This document shows positions 33,283 to 42,428 of a stretch of 64,000 nt of DNA, piece after piece. The notes under the pieces are model-generated. The model was not told the origin of the DNA and did not search any database. It was given only the letters and a program-made list of their open reading frames with translations. This DNA comes from Acetobacterium sp. Its GTDB lineage: Bacteria; Bacillota; Clostridia; Eubacteriales; Eubacteriaceae. The stretch covers positions 62,001 to 126,000 of the forward strand of contig NZ_JAUSPS010000052.1 of NCBI RefSeq assembly GCF_030652775.1, read 5' to 3'. The translations under genes and the position numbers were made by a program. How positions within the stretch are numbered: position 1 is the first letter of the stretch; each line of letters opens with the position of its first letter.

Positions 33283-35166
33283 ATGAAAATAACAGCACTG
33301 AATATTGCAATTATCCTGATTATTCTTTTTTTGTTTGGTCTAGGTCTGTACTTAAGTATCAAAAAAGGCCGAAAAAGAAAAAAAGAACGGGAAATTCGTC
33401 GCTTTAATGAGCTGGTTCAGACCTTCATCGAGTCTGAGGAGATACCCGTTTCGTTAAAAAATGATGAATTCAACTATATCTTTGTCAATTTGGCGATGGA
33501 AGATTTCTATGGAATCAGTTCAGAAGAAATCATCGGACAGGATGATTTCGAAATTCTGGAAGAAAAGATGGCCATAAAAGAGCGAAAAACAGATAAAAAA
33601 GTACTAGCGACAAAAACCTTTGTGACCGATGAGATGCTGTGGCGAGGTAAAATTTTCAAAACCACCAAATTTCCCGTTGACCTGCTCAATGGAAAATTTG
33701 GTGTCGGTGCCTATATCCGCTCGGCGTCGGAAAAAAACCGTGAGAAATATTTGAAAACATTGATGTCAATCAGTGACGGTGTGATGATTGTCGATCCCAT
33801 GGGAAAGATCGAAATGCTCAACAGCACGGCCGAGGAAATGACCGGCTGGACGGCCAGGGAAGCCATGGGAAAACACTATTCCCAGGTCTTTGTATTGGAA
33901 CATGAAAAGGACAGTGAAGTTGTTCCAGATCCCATTGAGGAAGCCTTTCAAGATACCAATATGAAGGAATTTGACAGCCATGCGGTACTGGTTTCCAGAG
34001 ACGGCCGAAAACTCCATCTGGAAGACAGCATTGCCCCCATCAGTGATGACGAAGGGCATATCGACGGAGTCATTGTCATTTTCAGAGACGTTACTGAAAA
34101 GAAAGAAAAACGAGCCGCCATTGAGTATAATAGCTTCCATGACGCCCTGACTGGTTTATACAACCGCCGCTTTTTTGAAGAAGAACTGGTTCGTCTGGAT
34201 ACCGAAAGAAATCTGCCCCTTTCAGTCATTATTGGCGATGTCGACGGATTGAAATTGACAAACGATATTTTTGGCCACGAAGCCGGCGATGAGTTAATTA
34301 AAAAGGTTTCGGAAATATTTAAAAAAGTCTGCCGGGCTGACGATATTATCGCCCGCTGGGGTGGGGATGAATTTGCCATCCTGTTGCCGCAAACTGAAAA
34401 GAAAGATGCTCAAAAACTTACTGAGCGAATCAAAGATAATTTCAGTAAAGAAAAAATAAAATCGATTCAGGGGAACGTCTCCCTGGGCGTGGCAACAAAG
34501 TATGAACCGGAAGAAAATATCGAAGTCATCATTGCCAGTGCCGAAGATAATATGTATATGAAAAAAACCCTGAATCGGGGTAAAAAGAAGGAAGATGCCT
34601 TTAATGTTATTCTGGATAAGCTATATGGCGAATTGCCAGCAGAAGCTGAACATGCCAGAAGAACCAGTGAGATATGCAAAAAAATTGCCCGCAAGATGAA
34701 GTTGCCTGAAGCAGAAATCAATAAGGTCTCAAAAGCGGCCTACCTCCATGATATTGGAAAAGTTGCCCTGGATAAAGAGGTGGCCAGTAAAAATGAATAT
34801 GTGGTGGATGACACCTACAAAGAAATGAAATTGCATCCGGTCGTCGGCTATCGGATTTTGAATGCGTTTGATCATACAATGGATCTGGCCAATGTGGTGC
34901 TGGGACATCATGAACGTTGGGACGGAACCGGCTATCCCCAGGGACTCAAGGGTAAAGAAACACCCAAACTCGCCCGGATTATTGCTGTCGGCGAGCGATT
35001 TGATGATATGACAACGGATAAAGATTATCGCAAGGCCATCAGTATCGATGAGGCCCTGGATGAAATGAAACGAAATGTCGGTACCCATTATGATCCGGAA
35101 GTGGTGGAGGCCTTGGAAAAAGTGATTATTGATGAGAACACCTATACCACCAAGATAACCCGATAA
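33283..35166 (+). CDS. Membrane-anchored PAS-PAS-GGDEF-HD-GYP protein
   Basis: A 627-residue protein: one N-terminal transmembrane helix (about 5-23), two PAS-like domains (about 40-140 and 150-265), GGDEF (about 275-430) with an intact WGGDEF and an I-site RADD five residues before it, and C-terminal HD-GYP (HDIGKVALDKE and HHERWDGTGYP). It can in principle both make and degrade c-di-GMP, with the PAS domains choosing the balance. It is monocistronic and ends at a shared terminator. Confidence 0.92.
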   Translation: MKITALNIAIILIILFLFGLGLYLSIKKGRKRKKEREIRRFNELVQTFIESEEIPVSLKNDEFNYIFVNLAMEDFYGISSEEIIGQDDFEILEEKMAIKERKTDKKVLATKTFVTDEMLWRGKIFKTTKFPVDLLNGKFGVGAYIRSASEKNREKYLKTLMSISDGVMIVDPMGKIEMLNSTAEEMTGWTAREAMGKHYSQVFVLEHEKDSEVVPDPIEEAFQDTNMKEFDSHAVLVSRDGRKLHLEDSIAPISDDEGHIDGVIVIFRDVTEKKEKRAAIEYNSFHDALTGLYNRRFFEEELVRLDTERNLPLSVIIGDVDGLKLTNDIFGHEAGDELIKKVSEIFKKVCRADDIIARWGGDEFAILLPQTEKKDAQKLTERIKDNFSKEKIKSIQGNVSLGVATKYEPEENIEVIIASAEDNMYMKKTLNRGKKKEDAFNVILDKLYGELPAEAEHARRTSEICKKIARKMKLPEAEINKVSKAAYLHDIGKVALDKEVASKNEYVVDDTYKEMKLHPVVGYRILNAFDHTMDLANVVLGHHERWDGTGYPQGLKGKETPKLARIIAVGERFDDMTTDKDYRKAISIDEALDEMKRNVGTHYDPEVVEALEKVIIDENTYTTKITR

Positions 35167-35180
35167 GTACGAAAAGGATG

Positions 35181-35218
35181 AAAAAAAGGCCTCAGTAATG
35201 GATCATTATTGGGGCCTT
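35181..35218 (-). terminator. Terminator between convergent signalling genes
   Basis: AAGGCC (35186-35191) and GGCCTT (35213-35218), with TAATG/CATTA inside. A seven-base A-run on the left gives a T-run for the minus-strand transcript; the stem covers the end of the minus-strand gene. Confidence 0.75.
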
Positions 35219-36702
35219 AAGTGTTGTTCAATCACCTTGCAGAAGATCTTTACCATGCCGGGGTCAAACTGGGATTCGGCACAGGAAATAATCTCGTTTA
35301 TCGCTATTTCAGGGGCGAGCGCCGCACGGTAGGGACGGTCATTGGTCATCGCATCATAGGAATCAACGATCGCTAAAACCCGACATTCAATCGGGATATC
35401 TTCGCCAGCTAGCCCTAGCGGATAGCCGCTGCCATCCCATTTTTCCTGATGTTTTAGAATGAGGTGGGAAATTTCGCTAAGTTCCGAGGATTCATTGGCA
35501 ATCCGTTCGCCGATGGCACAATGGGTTTTCATCACCTTCCACTCATCAGGGGTCAAAGAACCGGGTTTTTTGAGGATGCTGTCGGGGATTCCAACCTTGC
35601 CGATATCATGGAATTTAGTCAATAACTGAATCCGATCCATCACATTCTGGGGTAAACGCAGCGCCTGGGCGATCAGGGTGGCCAAGGTGCCCATCCGATT
35701 GGTATGGCCTTCGGTGACATAATCTTTGGCTTCCAGGGCTTTCATCAGGGTTTTAACCAGATTGTTTCGGGTGCTGGATTCTTTGAGCAGCTTATTCTGA
35801 TACATATTATTGTCGGCTTCCTGGAACAGGAAATCGGTACTGACTAAACCGACAGCGTGATAAGAATAGCCGTAGGACAGGGAGATTTTAAAGGTTGCAT
35901 CCGGCAATTCGTTCAGACATTTTAAATGTTCATTCATCTTTTCAAGTGCCGCTTCGATGTTCTCCGGCAGCTGATTTTTGACAATCACAGCAAATTCATC
36001 ACCGCCAACCCGGGAAACAATCCCCATCGATTGAAAGCAGCTGCTGATGACCTGGCTGGCCGATACAATCACCTGATCCCCCATTAAATGCCCCAGGGTG
36101 TCATTGACAAATTTAAGGCCATCAATATCCAGTAGCAGGATGGTTAAATTTTTAATGTTCCAATTGTTAATTTTGGCCAATTCGGCTTCAAAAAAACGGC
36201 GGTTGTTAATATGGGTCAGGGTATCTTTGTCGACCAGATCGCGCAGTTTCTTTTCCATGATCACGCGTTCGGTCATATCTCGGATCATGATCAGAACCTC
36301 ATCGAAGCTGGAAATTTGCACCCGGACTTCAAAGTAATGAAGGGATTCTTGAAACGGCATCGAAAAATAATAGTCGGATAAAACCCGGGTGTGCATCACC
36401 AGTTCGATGACCTGCTTCAAATCAGACATCAGAATCTGGTTTCGCATGATCTCCAGAAGGACAAAGGCAGTGGTTTTCAGTGAAGGATTCAGTGGCGTGA
36501 TCTGACCTTTGCCGTTACTGATCAGCAGAATATCGGGAATGGTGGCGATTAAAGCCCTGGTGCGGCTGTTAATCCGTTCCAGATCCAGCAGTTTCGTTTG
36601 CAGTTCGGAGTAGTAATTTTTCTTAAAGGAGTTTTCGCCCAGACCGATAATCGATTCCCGGGTAATTTCTTTCTTATTTTTGGGATTGCAATACTCGTCC
36701 AT
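35206..36702 (-). CDS. PAS-GGDEF-HD-GYP signalling protein
   Basis: A 498-residue soluble protein: N-terminal PAS-like domain (about 40-145), GGDEF (about 155-305) with VGGDEF but no RxxD I-site before it, and HD-GYP (HDIGKVGIPDSILKKPG and HQEKWDGSGYP, where the second His of HHE is Gln). It overlaps the upstream alcohol dehydrogenase by 29 bases and has a good ribosome site GAGGTGAGGA inside that gene. A metabolic enzyme and a c-di-GMP enzyme are thus co-expressed. Confidence 0.92.
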   Translation of the reverse strand: MDEYCNPKNKKEITRESIIGLGENSFKKNYYSELQTKLLDLERINSRTRALIATIPDILLISNGKGQITPLNPSLKTTAFVLLEIMRNQILMSDLKQVIELVMHTRVLSDYYFSMPFQESLHYFEVRVQISSFDEVLIMIRDMTERVIMEKKLRDLVDKDTLTHINNRRFFEAELAKINNWNIKNLTILLLDIDGLKFVNDTLGHLMGDQVIVSASQVISSCFQSMGIVSRVGGDEFAVIVKNQLPENIEAALEKMNEHLKCLNELPDATFKISLSYGYSYHAVGLVSTDFLFQEADNNMYQNKLLKESSTRNNLVKTLMKALEAKDYVTEGHTNRMGTLATLIAQALRLPQNVMDRIQLLTKFHDIGKVGIPDSILKKPGSLTPDEWKVMKTHCAIGERIANESSELSEISHLILKHQEKWDGSGYPLGLAGEDIPIECRVLAIVDSYDAMTNDRPYRAALAPEIAINEIISCAESQFDPGMVKIFCKVIEQHLRPQ

Positions 36703-37849
36703 AAATAATCCTCACCTCTTCTTTTGTCAAAACCCTGGGGTTGGTTACCATACAGGGATCATTCAGGGCATTTTCCACCAAATAATCGACCGTGCTTTCT
36801 TCAAGATTATTCACCATTATACGGGGGGGGATATTTAGATTTTCCCGCATCGAAACGATCCGGTTAATAATCATTTCCAGCAGCAAATGATCACTGACGT
36901 TATCAACCGCCAGGTCTAATTGTCTGGCAATGTTGCGATAGCGGTCGGGAACTGTTTCAAAATTAATGCGGATGATATGCTCAAGCAGGATGCTGTTACA
37001 TTCGCCATGAGGTAAATCCAGCAGACCACCCATAGAGTGTGACATGGCGTGGACGGCGCCGAGGCTGGCATTGGAAAAAGCCAAACCGGCCTGGAGGGAA
37101 CCAAGCATTAGCTGAAACATCGTTTCAATGGTTCGCTGAGGGCTTGTTGATTTTTCAATTACCTGACTAATCAGGCGGATCGATTCCAGGGCGTGAACGT
37201 CAGTAAGGGCTGAATGGGTATTTGATACATAAGCTTCGATGGCATGGGTGAGGGCGTCCATAGCGGTACAGGCGGTTAAATAGGGATCCATGGTCATCAG
37301 TGGAACAGGGTCGATAAGGGCCAGATCCGGCACCACCTTTTTACTGATTATTGCCCGTTTAATATTAGTAGCGGTATCCTTGATAATGGCAAATTGGGAA
37401 ACATCGGCAGACGATCCGGCAGTGGTGGGAATACAAATCAGCGGTGGTCCCGGCATCTTTACTTCGTCAACACCTTCGTAGTCCAGAATATTGCCGCCAT
37501 TTGAAGCCACGATGCTGATGCATTTCGCACAGTCAATGGAACTGCCACCGCCGATGGCGATGATCAAGTCACAACCCAGCGATAAAAAAAGATCAGCCCC
37601 GAGCATCGCTTCAATATCCTTGGGATTGGGGGTTGTTTCATCAAAAAAGAAGAGCTTTTCAACATGGGGGCGAATCAGATTGATGGTTTCATGGAACCAT
37701 TCAAAGTCATGAATAGCTTTATCCGTTACAATCATCGGTTTTTTGGCATTAAAATGAGAGATGTAACGACCAATTAATAAGCGGGCATCGACACCAATGA
37801 TTATTTCCGGAATCACAAATTTCCTTAGTTCCAATAGGGTTTCAGTCAT
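36674..37849 (-). CDS. Iron-containing alcohol dehydrogenase
   Basis: A 391-residue group III (Fe-dependent) alcohol dehydrogenase. The nucleotide-binding GGGSSIDCAK and the metal-ligand region (DALTHAIEAYVS, AVHAMSHSMGG and LPHGECNSILL) are present. It reduces aldehydes or oxidises alcohols or diols with NAD(P)H in the cytosol; the substrate is not evident. It is the first gene of a two-gene operon with the GGDEF-HD-GYP protein. Confidence 0.92.
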   Translation of the reverse strand: MTETLLELRKFVIPEIIIGVDARLLIGRYISHFNAKKPMIVTDKAIHDFEWFHETINLIRPHVEKLFFFDETTPNPKDIEAMLGADLFLSLGCDLIIAIGGGSSIDCAKCISIVASNGGNILDYEGVDEVKMPGPPLICIPTTAGSSADVSQFAIIKDTATNIKRAIISKKVVPDLALIDPVPLMTMDPYLTACTAMDALTHAIEAYVSNTHSALTDVHALESIRLISQVIEKSTSPQRTIETMFQLMLGSLQAGLAFSNASLGAVHAMSHSMGGLLDLPHGECNSILLEHIIRINFETVPDRYRNIARQLDLAVDNVSDHLLLEMIINRIVSMRENLNIPPRIMVNNLEESTVDYLVENALNDPCMVTNPRVLTKEEVRIIYGRVLQSQK

Positions 37850-38039
37850 AACAATAACCTCGCATTCTTATTGAAAATCTGTTACTTTAGTATAACAGCT
37901 GAAATTCTATCTGTAAACATAGCGTTGCCCTAAAATGCAGATAGTCTAATAAAGGGATTATCTATACTAATTACCCGTGTCCGCTGATAATTAACGTAAA
38001 TTTAACACGTTGATAATATTAATAACAGTCTCCCATGGA

Positions 38040-38045
38040 TATAAT
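38040..38045 (+). promoter_or_regulatory. Possible -10 element before the EAL gene
   Basis: TATAAT, 30 bases before the first codon region; no convincing -35 box at the right distance. Confidence 0.35.
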
Positions 38046-38075
38046 TTGTGACATCAACAAGGGGGAGGAATGTGT

Positions 38076-39833
38076 TTGGATATCAATCAGAATAATGAAG
38101 AAGAGCGGTTGAGAGGGGAGCTCTTGGAAATACTTTATCAGAAAAAAATCAAGACCGTTTTTCAGCCCATTGTTTCATTGCTGGACGGAAGCGTCCATGG
38201 TTATGAAGCGCTTAGTCGGGGACCGGAGGATTCGCAGCTCCATACACCGGATATGCTGTTTAAATGTGCGCAAAAATTCAACAAACTCTGGGAGTTGGAA
38301 TTTCTCTGTCGTTCAAAGGCTTTTGAAGCGGCTTTTAAAATAGAAAGTGAATTCAAACTTTTTTTAAATGTAAATCCCAATATCATGCAGGACGCTCAAT
38401 TCAGAAAAGGCTTTACCCGGGAGTATCTGGAGAAGTTTGCCATTGATCCCAAACGAATTATCTTTGAAATTACTGAGAGTGAGGCCATTAATCATCTGGC
38501 GGACTTTATTAAAACCATTGACAATTACAAGGAACAGGATTATCGCATTGCCATTGATGATGCCGGAGCCGGTTATTCGGGGCTCAATTTAATCTCCGAT
38601 ATTCATCCCAATTATATTAAGCTGGATATGAAACTGATCCGGGATATTGATAAAGACATGACGAAACAATCCCTGGTAAGATGTCTGAACGAGTTTTCGG
38701 AATATACTGAAACCTCATTGATTGCCGAAGGGATCGAGACCAAGGAAGAATTACTGACACTGATTGAAATTGGGGTTCAGTACGGACAGGGGTTTTTCAT
38801 TCAAAAACCAAATGGAATTCTAAATTCAATCTCGAAGGATGTGGTTGAAATTGTCATGGAAGAGAATGCCAATAAACGGAAACTGCTGGATAATCGGGTG
38901 CTGGACGATCGCATTGAGTCCATTTGCAAACTGGAGAAAACCATTGCCCCGGATATTCTCGTTTCACAAGTTCACGAAATGTTTAAAGAAAATGAAACAC
39001 TGTCGGGATTTTGTGTGGTTGAAGACCAGATTCCAATTGGGGTGATTACCCGAAATGCCCTGTATAAACGAATTAGCGGACAATACGGATATATTCTTTA
39101 TGCCAATAAACCGGTTTCCACGATCATGGCTACGGATTTTATGCATGTGGATTGCCTGGCGACCATTGATGTTGTCGGCAAGAATGCCATGCAACGGGAT
39201 TTTGACAAGATCTATGACTTTATTGTCGTGACCCAGAAAAATCAGTTTCAGGGAACTGTGACGGTTAAAGACCTGATGGAAAAACTGATTGAAATTGAGT
39301 TTGTTTATGCCAAGCATTTGAATCCGCTGTCCGAACTTCCTGGTAATCTGATGATTGAACAGCAGCTGGAAAAGGCTCTCAAATCCAAAGATAAAAGAAC
39401 CATTCTCTATTTCGATCTGGATAATTTTAAAGCCTACAATGATCTTTATGGCTTTGAAAATGGGGATCGGGTGTTAAAGGAGTTTGCTGAGATCTTAAAA
39501 ACCCGGATCCCAACCGAGCATTTTATTGGTCATATTGGCGGGGATGATTTTATTGCCATTGTTCCCAGAAAGAAAACCGAACAATTGTGTATCAATATCA
39601 TTAATGCCTTTAATGATGCCGTGGTAAAATACTATAACAAAGAAGATATCGACAAAGGCTATATCACCTCCAAGGACCGGAAGGATGTCGAGGAGAATTT
39701 TCCCTTTCTCTCGGTTTCCATTGCTGGAGTGGCCAGCGATCATAATAAAACCATCTTTGAGTTGGCGGAAACAGCGGCAAAAATAAAAAAGAAATGCAAG
39801 AAAAAACAGGGCAGCAATTACCTGTTGAGTTGA
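38076..39833 (+). CDS. EAL-CBS-GGDEF c-di-GMP signalling protein
   Basis: About 586 residues: EAL domain (about 15-255) with intact EALSR, FEITESEA, DDAGAGYSG, IAEGIET and GQGFFIQKP; a CBS pair (about 280-400); and a C-terminal GGDEF domain with GGDDF and no I-site. It should be mainly a phosphodiesterase, with the GGDDF domain possibly a GTP-sensing site. GGGGGAGGA (38061-38069) lies only one base from ATG 38070 but six to seven from TTG 38076, so I prefer the TTG start. Confidence 0.88.
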   Translation: MDINQNNEEERLRGELLEILYQKKIKTVFQPIVSLLDGSVHGYEALSRGPEDSQLHTPDMLFKCAQKFNKLWELEFLCRSKAFEAAFKIESEFKLFLNVNPNIMQDAQFRKGFTREYLEKFAIDPKRIIFEITESEAINHLADFIKTIDNYKEQDYRIAIDDAGAGYSGLNLISDIHPNYIKLDMKLIRDIDKDMTKQSLVRCLNEFSEYTETSLIAEGIETKEELLTLIEIGVQYGQGFFIQKPNGILNSISKDVVEIVMEENANKRKLLDNRVLDDRIESICKLEKTIAPDILVSQVHEMFKENETLSGFCVVEDQIPIGVITRNALYKRISGQYGYILYANKPVSTIMATDFMHVDCLATIDVVGKNAMQRDFDKIYDFIVVTQKNQFQGTVTVKDLMEKLIEIEFVYAKHLNPLSELPGNLMIEQQLEKALKSKDKRTILYFDLDNFKAYNDLYGFENGDRVLKEFAEILKTRIPTEHFIGHIGGDDFIAIVPRKKTEQLCINIINAFNDAVVKYYNKEDIDKGYITSKDRKDVEENFPFLSVSIAGVASDHNKTIFELAETAAKIKKKCKKKQGSNYLLS

Positions 39834-39844
39834 TCTGGTAAGAT

Positions 39845-39870
39845 AAAAAAGATGCCCATGGTGCGTCTTT
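39845..39870 (+). terminator. Terminator-like hairpin after the EAL gene
   Basis: AAAGATGC (39848-39855) pairs with GCGTCTTT (39863-39870), with an A-run upstream but no clean T-run after it. A near copy lies at 40014-40037. Confidence 0.5.
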
Positions 39871-39878
39871 GAGGTTGT

Positions 39879-39996
39879 CGATAAACTACCGTACCGACCA
39901 ATTGTTAATCTGTTGTTCGCTGCGGAATCGGACAGGCTCTGCCGTGTCCGCTCCGATGCGGACAACATGATGTAACAATTGTCGGTACTGGGTTAT
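39879..39996. repeat. Imperfect palindromic element of about 120 bp
   Basis: GTACCGACCAATTGTTA (39891-39907) pairs with TAACAATTGTCGGTAC (39973-39988), and the interior (39912-39966) folds on itself through GTTGT/ACAAC, CGGACA/TGTCCG and GC pairs around the loop TCT. The whole block lies between two copies of the same terminator-like hairpin. It may be a miniature inverted-repeat element or an attenuator-like structure. Confidence 0.55.
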
Positions 39997-40013
39997 CTTT
40001 TTTAACAGTCTGA

Positions 40014-40037
40014 AAGATGCGTGTGGCGCGTCTTTTT
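40014..40037 (+). terminator. Terminator-like hairpin, second copy
   Basis: AGATGCG and CGCGTCT arms around TGTGG, followed by TTTTTTTG. The sequence is a near duplicate of the hairpin at 39845-39870. Confidence 0.75.
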
Positions 40038-40129
40038 TTGTTTGCAGCGGCTGCCGGAGCCGGGATGATTGAAGCTTTCCGCAAATGGGTAAGAAAGAGT
40101 TAAGATCAATCTAAACGAGGAGAGCGAAA

Positions 40130-41107
40130 ATGAATAATGAATTAAGACCCCAGGTTGTGGTCAGTAAATGTATGGGTTTTGATACCTGCCGCTATAATGG
40201 ACAGACCCTGCCTGATAAGTTTGTCGAAAAACTGAAAGATTATGTGGATTATCATCCCGTTTGTGCCGAGGTCGAAATTGGCTTGGGGGTACCCCGAAAT
40301 CCGATTCGCCTGGTGCTGGAAAACGAGCAGATTGTTTTGTATCAGCCGGCATCGGAGACTGAATATACACAGCAAATGATTGCTTTCAGCCACGATTTTT
40401 TTGACAGTCTGAAAGCGGTAGATGGATTTATCTTAAAAGGGCGTTCGCCATCTTGCGGAACCAAGGATGTCAAAGTCTATCTTGGTAAGTCCAAAGCCAC
40501 CGGTTCGATCAAAGGGCAGGGTATTTTTGCTGAACAGGTTTTTAAACGCTATCCCTACCTGGCCATTGAAGAAGAAGGCCGACTAACCAATTTTCGAATA
40601 CGGGAGCATTTTCTGGCAAAACTCTACACGATGTGTAGCTATCGCCAGATGGAAAAAACTGGGAACATGGCAGCGCTGGTTAAATTTCAGGCCGAAAATA
40701 AATATCTATTGATGGCTTACAATCAGAAAGAGCAAAAAGTGTTGGGGCGGATTGTTGCCAATCACGAAAAGTTGCCAGTGGCCTCGGTTATTAGCAGCTA
40801 TAAAGAACATCTGGGCATTGCTTTTTTCAGAATTCCCCGGTATAGTAATTATATTAATGTGATGATGCATATTTTCGGTTATTTTTCGGAATATCTTTCT
40901 AGTCCCGAAAAGACCTTTATTCTGGACAGCTTTGAAAAATATAAAAGCGGAAAAATTTCCCTGAGTGTTCCCATTAATATTCTTAAATCCTATGTTATTA
41001 AATATAACGATAGCTACCTACTGGAACAGAGTATCTGGGCGCCCTTCCCGGAAGAACTGATGGACATCAGCGATTCCGGAAAAACGGAAGATCTGATCAG
41101 AAAATAA
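40130..41107 (+). CDS. DUF523-DUF1722 protein (YbgA-like C-terminus)
   Basis: A 325-residue two-domain protein. The N-terminal DUF523 half carries the family cysteines in SKCMGFDTCRYNG, HPVCAEVEIGLGVPRNP and GRSPSCG, a probable [4Fe-4S] site as in the thiouracil desulfidase relatives. The C-terminal half is DUF1722 (REHFLAKLYTM, KFQAENKYLLMAYN, then HIFGYFSEYL and VIKYNDSYLL). In other bacteria DUF1722 proteins (YbgA) are encoded next to photolyase, suggesting a link to nucleic-acid damage. A UvsE nuclease with a similar tail is encoded 4 kb downstream. Confidence 0.85.
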   Translation: MNNELRPQVVVSKCMGFDTCRYNGQTLPDKFVEKLKDYVDYHPVCAEVEIGLGVPRNPIRLVLENEQIVLYQPASETEYTQQMIAFSHDFFDSLKAVDGFILKGRSPSCGTKDVKVYLGKSKATGSIKGQGIFAEQVFKRYPYLAIEEEGRLTNFRIREHFLAKLYTMCSYRQMEKTGNMAALVKFQAENKYLLMAYNQKEQKVLGRIVANHEKLPVASVISSYKEHLGIAFFRIPRYSNYINVMMHIFGYFSEYLSSPEKTFILDSFEKYKSGKISLSVPINILKSYVIKYNDSYLLEQSIWAPFPEELMDISDSGKTEDLIRK

Positions 41108-41198
41108 TGGCGATTTATTTGGGCAGAAACGAGTGAAATTTTTTAGCAGAACTGTTTTCCGGCGCAATTCTATGATATGATTTATAGATGAGGTAAAA

Positions 41199-41498
41199 AT
41201 GAATATTTATGAAATACCTGGGTTCCCCATTGATGAAGAATTGATTTCGGTTCTGGAGCAGAATGAAAGGGTTCGGATCGAACGGATTGTCAGCACCGGT
41301 CAAAAGTCCGACTGGTACGATCAGGCGGAAACCGAATTTGTGATCCTATTAGAGGGAAGGGCTCGACTGGTATTTGAAGATGACAATACGATCACCCTGG
41401 AAAAAGGCGATACGCTGATAATCCCGCCTCACCAGAAGCATCGGGTCGCCGATACCTCAGTAGATCCGCCCTGTATTTGGCTGTGCGTGTTTTATTGA
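41199..41498 (+). CDS. Small single-domain cupin protein
   Basis: A 99-residue cupin. Motif 1 is degenerate (DWYDQAETEFVILLEGRARLVF) and motif 2 is LEKGDTLIIPPHQKHRV, so a metal site formed by Glu and His is plausible. Small cupins of this kind are found as isolated sensors or isomerases; the substrate is not known. The SD is GAGGT. Confidence 0.82.
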   Translation: MNIYEIPGFPIDEELISVLEQNERVRIERIVSTGQKSDWYDQAETEFVILLEGRARLVFEDDNTITLEKGDTLIIPPHQKHRVADTSVDPPCIWLCVFY

Positions 41499-41573
41499 GA
41501 TTGGCGTAATTACAAAAAAAGCATAAACAGCTAAAATTGATTCAATGCGATCGGATAAGTACGGAGATTGATA

Positions 41574-42257
41574 ATGGAAAATAGAATAACTGGAAAAATT
41601 AAAATTTTAAAAGACGGACCCTACGTGGTCACCGGGAACATTAAACTGTCAGAGAAAATAATCACTTCTCAGGGAAAGGGCTATGTTTATCGGGACGGAC
41701 GAGAGCTTCCCCAAGCCAAAACCTATACCCTATGTCGATGCGGAAAGTCAAAAAATCCGCCTTTTTGTGATGGCGAGCATTCAAAGTGCGAGTTTCATGG
41801 CGAGGAGACGGCCTCGAAAGCTGATTTTGAGGAGCGCGCCGAGGTTCTCATCGGAGCGGATCTGGATATGTGGGATGATCACCGTTGTGCCTTTGCCAGA
41901 TTCTGTCACCGCAACGATGGAACTGCGTGGCAGCTGATCAAACAGTCGGATGATCCCAGACTCAAAGAAGAAGCCATTAATGCGGCCAGTGAATGTCCGG
42001 CCGGACGTTTAGTCGCAATGGAAAAAGACGGAACTGCCATCGAACCCGAATATGAGCCGGAGATTGTTATTCTTCAGGATCCTGAACGGGGGGTGAGTTG
42101 CGGCATCTTTGTCAAAGGCGGCATTGCCCTGCAAGCGGTGGATGGCAGCCTCTATGAAAGACGAAATCGGCTGGTCTTATGCCGCTGTGGCGAATCCATA
42201 AATAAGCCCTTTTGTGATGCCACCCATGTGCATATCAAATATCTGGATGAACGATAA
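41574..42257 (+). CDS. Protein with two CDGSH iron-sulfur motifs
   Basis: About 227 residues. CDGSH-type [2Fe-2S] motifs appear twice: CRCGKSKNPPFCDGEH (C54, C56, C65, H69) and CRCGESINKPFCDATH near the C-terminus. Between them is a divergent Fe-S/ferredoxin-like region (HRCAFARFCH, then ASECPAGRL). This is the bacterial mitoNEET-like arrangement, with proposed roles in redox or iron homeostasis. GGAG (41563-41566) favours ATG 41574 over the TTG six bases upstream. Confidence 0.88.
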   Translation: MENRITGKIKILKDGPYVVTGNIKLSEKIITSQGKGYVYRDGRELPQAKTYTLCRCGKSKNPPFCDGEHSKCEFHGEETASKADFEERAEVLIGADLDMWDDHRCAFARFCHRNDGTAWQLIKQSDDPRLKEEAINAASECPAGRLVAMEKDGTAIEPEYEPEIVILQDPERGVSCGIFVKGGIALQAVDGSLYERRNRLVLCRCGESINKPFCDATHVHIKYLDER

Positions 42258-42293
42258 TCCGGCTGAGCAAATATTTGGGTATCGGTAAAAATT

Positions 42294-42332
42294 CATACCA
42301 GACAAATGTTTGTTTAACCTTTGTCTGGTATG
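42294..42332. promoter_or_regulatory. Perfect 13-bp inverted repeat
   Basis: CATACCAGACAAA (42294-42306) and TTTGTCTGGTATG (42320-42332) are perfect complements 13 bases apart. No T-run follows, so it is a hairpin or an operator before the large GGDEF-HD-GYP gene rather than a normal terminator. Confidence 0.55.
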
Positions 42333-42428
42333 ATGTAGTTTCAGCTAAGAATAACTAAATCTGTGTTAGAACAGGTTGATTTGTGAACGGGCATAATTTA
42401 CCGGTGACTCTCTGGAACGAGGAAGTGT

